Shown here piece by piece: positions 60,804 to 64,000 of a stretch of DNA of 64,000 bases; positions within the stretch are counted from its first letter, which is position 1; the number at the start of each line of letters is the position of its first letter. Both the position numbers and the translations under genes were made by a program. Source of the stretch: Panagrolaimus kolymaensis (Eukaryota > Nematoda > Chromadorea > Rhabditida > Panagrolaimidae); contig JAJQJQ010000006.1 of the NCBI GenBank assembly GCA_028622995.1, positions 682,001 to 746,000 on the forward strand, given 5' to 3'. A model generated the notes under the pieces. The model was not told where the DNA came from. It saw only the letters and a program-made list of their open reading frames with translations, and did no database searches.

Positions 60804-61689
60804 TAAAGATCAAAAGATCACACATGCATGTTTGTTGTTGGAAAGAAACAAGAAAGCTTATGTAAAGGCTTTTTTTATTCAGCGCAGGTCGCTGCTTCGT
60901 TTTTTTTCTTCTTCATCTCAACCAATTTGTATATGCATCTTCTTCTTCTTCTTCCTTACTCTCATTTTTGTTTTATAATAATATAAAAATATCCCAGTGA
61001 CCAATGTGTTTATTTTCTTTTGTATATCTTCTTCATATTCTTCTCCACCTCACTTAGCTTTTAGTATACCTATGTATTCTTTTTTGATAATCAATCAATC
61101 AATCCCATGAATGTGAAACAAACAAAAAAACAAAGAAACAAAAGCTTTCTCCTTCAATGTGGTCAGTCTTGATGTTGTTGGACCTTTCAACCAAACAAAA
61201 AACTTGTGTACATTTATTGTTTTATCTCTCACTTTTATTTCTTCAAAAAACGTATCCATTCATCTGTTGTTTAGCTATCATTTATCGTTTCAATATATAT
61301 TTGAGCAATGTGTATGTTCTTTTGAATCCTTTATTTTATTTGTATGCATAATCATTACGGGCAATTATTTAATAGTCGCTCTTTTATTATATGAGGCTTT
61401 TATTATGTATCCTTAGTCTCAATGGTTCTTCTTATCCGAAAACATTCAAAAAAGGAAAAAAGTTGAGCATGTTATCATCCTATTATCATAGCTGTTATTG
61501 AGCCTATATTATTTGTGTTTGAAACCAAGGTTGTTTTTAAATAAACGGATTTAATAATGTGTAAAGAATATTATACAGTTATAATCACTTGAAACCTTTG
61601 TGAACAATAGAGACAAATATAAAAAGTTAACAAATTTATGTTAAAAACTCGTACGCAAACAACAATAAAAAAACAAAATAAGAAGAGAT
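60804..61689. other. convergent 3' region of CRIM1 and RPL12
   Basis: Probably the CRIM1 3' UTR (an AATAAA lies near 61542) and then spacer up to the RPL12 stop. The sequence is less homopolymeric than other spacers. Two overlapping open frames near 61157-61416 do not resemble a conserved protein. Confidence 0.55.
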
Positions 61690-62602
<913 letters not shown>

Positions 62603-63401
62603 GATTAAAGATAAACAAAAAGTTGAAAATATTCAGCAAAAAAGCAACAAATGAATTTCTTGGGCTTGAAAAGAGCCTTTATTTTTGAAGAGTGAGTGAG
62701 CAAGAAAAAAAAAATTGTGAGAGGCAGGCAAGCGCAGCCAAAGCTACAGTATGCTTTGGTCCTGATCAGGAAAAGGAAAAGGCGCACATTTGAATTTTGC
62801 GTGCAAATGAATGCTTTTTTTGTTTGTGTGTTTCACCAACAACAAAAAAAAAATGGACGACGAACACATTTTTTTGTGCGTACTTATTATTATTCTTTCG
62901 TCTGCCTTTATTTCTTTTCTTTTTTTTTCATGAAGGAAGGAGGTTTACTTTCGTTTTATTTATTCGAATTGATGAACGACGAACAAAAACAACCACGACG
63001 GCTGTCACCAAGAAAGAAAAGCGGGAAAGAAAAATTTAAAAAATTTGAAAAAAAGCAAATATATGTATTTTGGAGTGAACGAAAAAAAAAATAGTGTAAT
63101 AATAAAAGCGATGGGGATGGAAGATGAGCAGAAGGAGGACATGATAGGATAATTGGGAACAATTTTTGGAGTGAAATCGGTTTTAAAAAGCATGCATTAG
63201 GAAAAGAGCGGATTTGATAGGAAAAAGATAGGTTGTTTGCATGGATAAAGACAAAAAGTAACAAAGCAGTGACCAATAGCAATTGTGAATAAATGAAAAC
63301 TTGCATTTTGTAAATCCAATCTCCTTGCTTCAAAAGTTTAGTAAAATAATAATCTTGAAATTATAAGGCTCCATCTTTCGGAACTTTGGATTGTCTTTGA
63401 A
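62603..63401. other. RPL12 upstream region
   Basis: Promoter side of RPL12 followed by AT-rich spacer. The longer open frames here are K/F/R runs from A/T tracts. Nothing else recognised. Confidence 0.5.
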
Positions 63402-63560
63402 TTATTTGTTTAAAGTTTTATTAAAATGAAAGCAAGCTTCAATAGTTGCTAAAGTGTGAAGATTTGAAGGAAGTACCTCAACCACGACATTACCATTATC
63501 GTGGCTCATGGGTTGGTCGTAAAGATTGATATTAAAGTCCAAATAAATAAGCATACACAT
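63402..63560 (-). CDS. possible 52-aa protein or terminal exon
   Basis: A minus-strand frame of 52 codons (ATG 63560, TAA 63402) stands out for balanced base composition in AT-rich surroundings. It reads as a plausible protein with a VVVEVLPSNLH core and an EACFHF end. A TTTACAG acceptor lies about 40 bp upstream, so it could be a trans-spliced small gene or the last exon of a longer one. I do not recognise it. Confidence 0.35.
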   Translation of the reverse strand: MCMLIYLDFNINLYDQPMSHDNGNVVVEVLPSNLHTLATIEACFHFNKTLNK

Positions 63561-63775
63561 TGAGGTGTAACTTTGTTGGTTTATTTATGTTTTCTTTCCT
63601 GTAAATTTTATGATCTTTTTTTATCTTTGAACTTTATTTTCATGTAAATAAAACCTTTACACAATTAAAAATAACAACAAAAAAACCCGTTTATTATAAT
63701 TGCATACATATTTTAAACAAACAATAATCAAATAATAAAGATATCATTGTTGGAGATTAACAAGAGAAATCCATT

Positions 63776-64000
63776 TCATATTCTTGAAGCAGCAGCAGCT
63801 TTGTTGCTCTTTTCCATCATTTCTTCTATTGATTTTGTTTTGATATTGATGGTAATCGATTTAACTTCAGGTGCAACAATCTTTGTTCGATCAAATACCG
63901 AATCTTCTTTAAACTTTGAACGAAATCTTTGAAGTCGATGATCGGTATCTCTCAAAAGTTTATCTCGTCTTTCTTTCATTTCTTTGTACATTCGTTGTCT
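63776..64000 (-). CDS. C-terminal end of an unrecognised charged protein (runs off the window)
   Basis: Minus-strand frame open from the right edge to a stop at 63776, covering the last 74 residues. It is highly charged: a basic helix (KEMKERRDKLLRDTDHRLQR), then FKEDSVFDRTKIV, and an Ala-rich end. No known domain is seen. Balanced codons and lack of stops to the edge suggest a true 3' exon. The upstream ATG inside the window is unlikely to be the start because the frame continues past it. Confidence 0.55.
   Translation of the reverse strand, partial: RQRMYKEMKERRDKLLRDTDHRLQRFRSKFKEDSVFDRTKIVAPEVKSITINIKTKSIEEMMEKSNKAAAASRI

Noticed and set aside
61157..61416. Overlapping frames with a segment reading VSLDVVGPFNQTKN, reminiscent of a retroviral-type integrase core
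   Set aside because: Only about 15 residues match the idea; the continuation is hydrophobic and lacks the following Asp and Glu context. It lies in the probable CRIM1 3' UTR. Chance resemblance is more likely.

Overview
This window is a very AT-rich piece of a nematode nuclear genome (mostly low-complexity A/T DNA). The nematode assignment rests on four things: two secreted proteins with the nematode-type chondroitin-proteoglycan-4 (CPG4) cysteine pattern, many 45-60 bp introns ending in TTTTTTAG or TTTTCAG, intron-type acceptors just upstream of start codons that look like spliced-leader sites, and clear animal orthologs (ABCB10, DBR1, ARP2, CRIM1, RPL12). I cannot name the species.

Layout. 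1.9-4.8 kb: ABCB10-like mitochondrial ABC transporter (+). 5.2-7.75 kb: a foldback MITE, then a complete young non-autonomous LTR element with apparently identical LTRs and a 5-bp target duplication. 9.6-17.6 kb: two CPG4-domain paralogs (+) flanking the lariat-debranching enzyme DBR1 (-). 18.1-19.1 kb: small membrane protein (-). 19.7-22.5 kb: a C-lobe remnant of a CMGC-like kinase (-) cut off by the 5' end of a hAT transposon, whose BED zinc-finger exon is spliced in frame to C-terminal DBR1 exons. 22.7-23.9 kb: a second headless DBR1 copy. 24.3-24.8 kb: a 133-aa membrane protein (-). 25.1-32.1 kb: two tandem ARP2 genes with identical exon structure, the second with a 3.1-kb intron. 32.1-50.7 kb: a gene desert with a solo LTR and a MITE. 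50.7-60.8 kb: CRIM1 ortholog with a 5-kb first intron. 61.7-62.6 kb: RPL12 (-). At the right edge: a 52-aa ORF and the 3' end of a further gene, both minus.

The most unusual signal is a directional array of the short motif A/T-rich+ACTG (typically AAACTG). I count about 165 copies by eye on the + strand from 32.9 to 55.6 kb, against fewer than ten on the other strand. Each is typically followed by about 20-28 nt of unique, less A/T-rich sequence and then an A/T tract. It fills the gene desert and CRIM1 intron 1, and a smaller opposite-strand cluster lies at 13.4-15.9 kb. Its organisation resembles a nematode piRNA (21U-RNA) promoter array of the type dispersed in introns and intergenic DNA. 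That identification is inference and needs small-RNA data.

The second strong finding is the transposon-host fusion at 21.2-22.5 kb: an open 360-aa frame joining a hAT BED finger to the DBR1 C-terminal domain. Its DBR1 part includes a 275-bp stretch, introns included, identical to the intact DBR1 gene 10 kb away.
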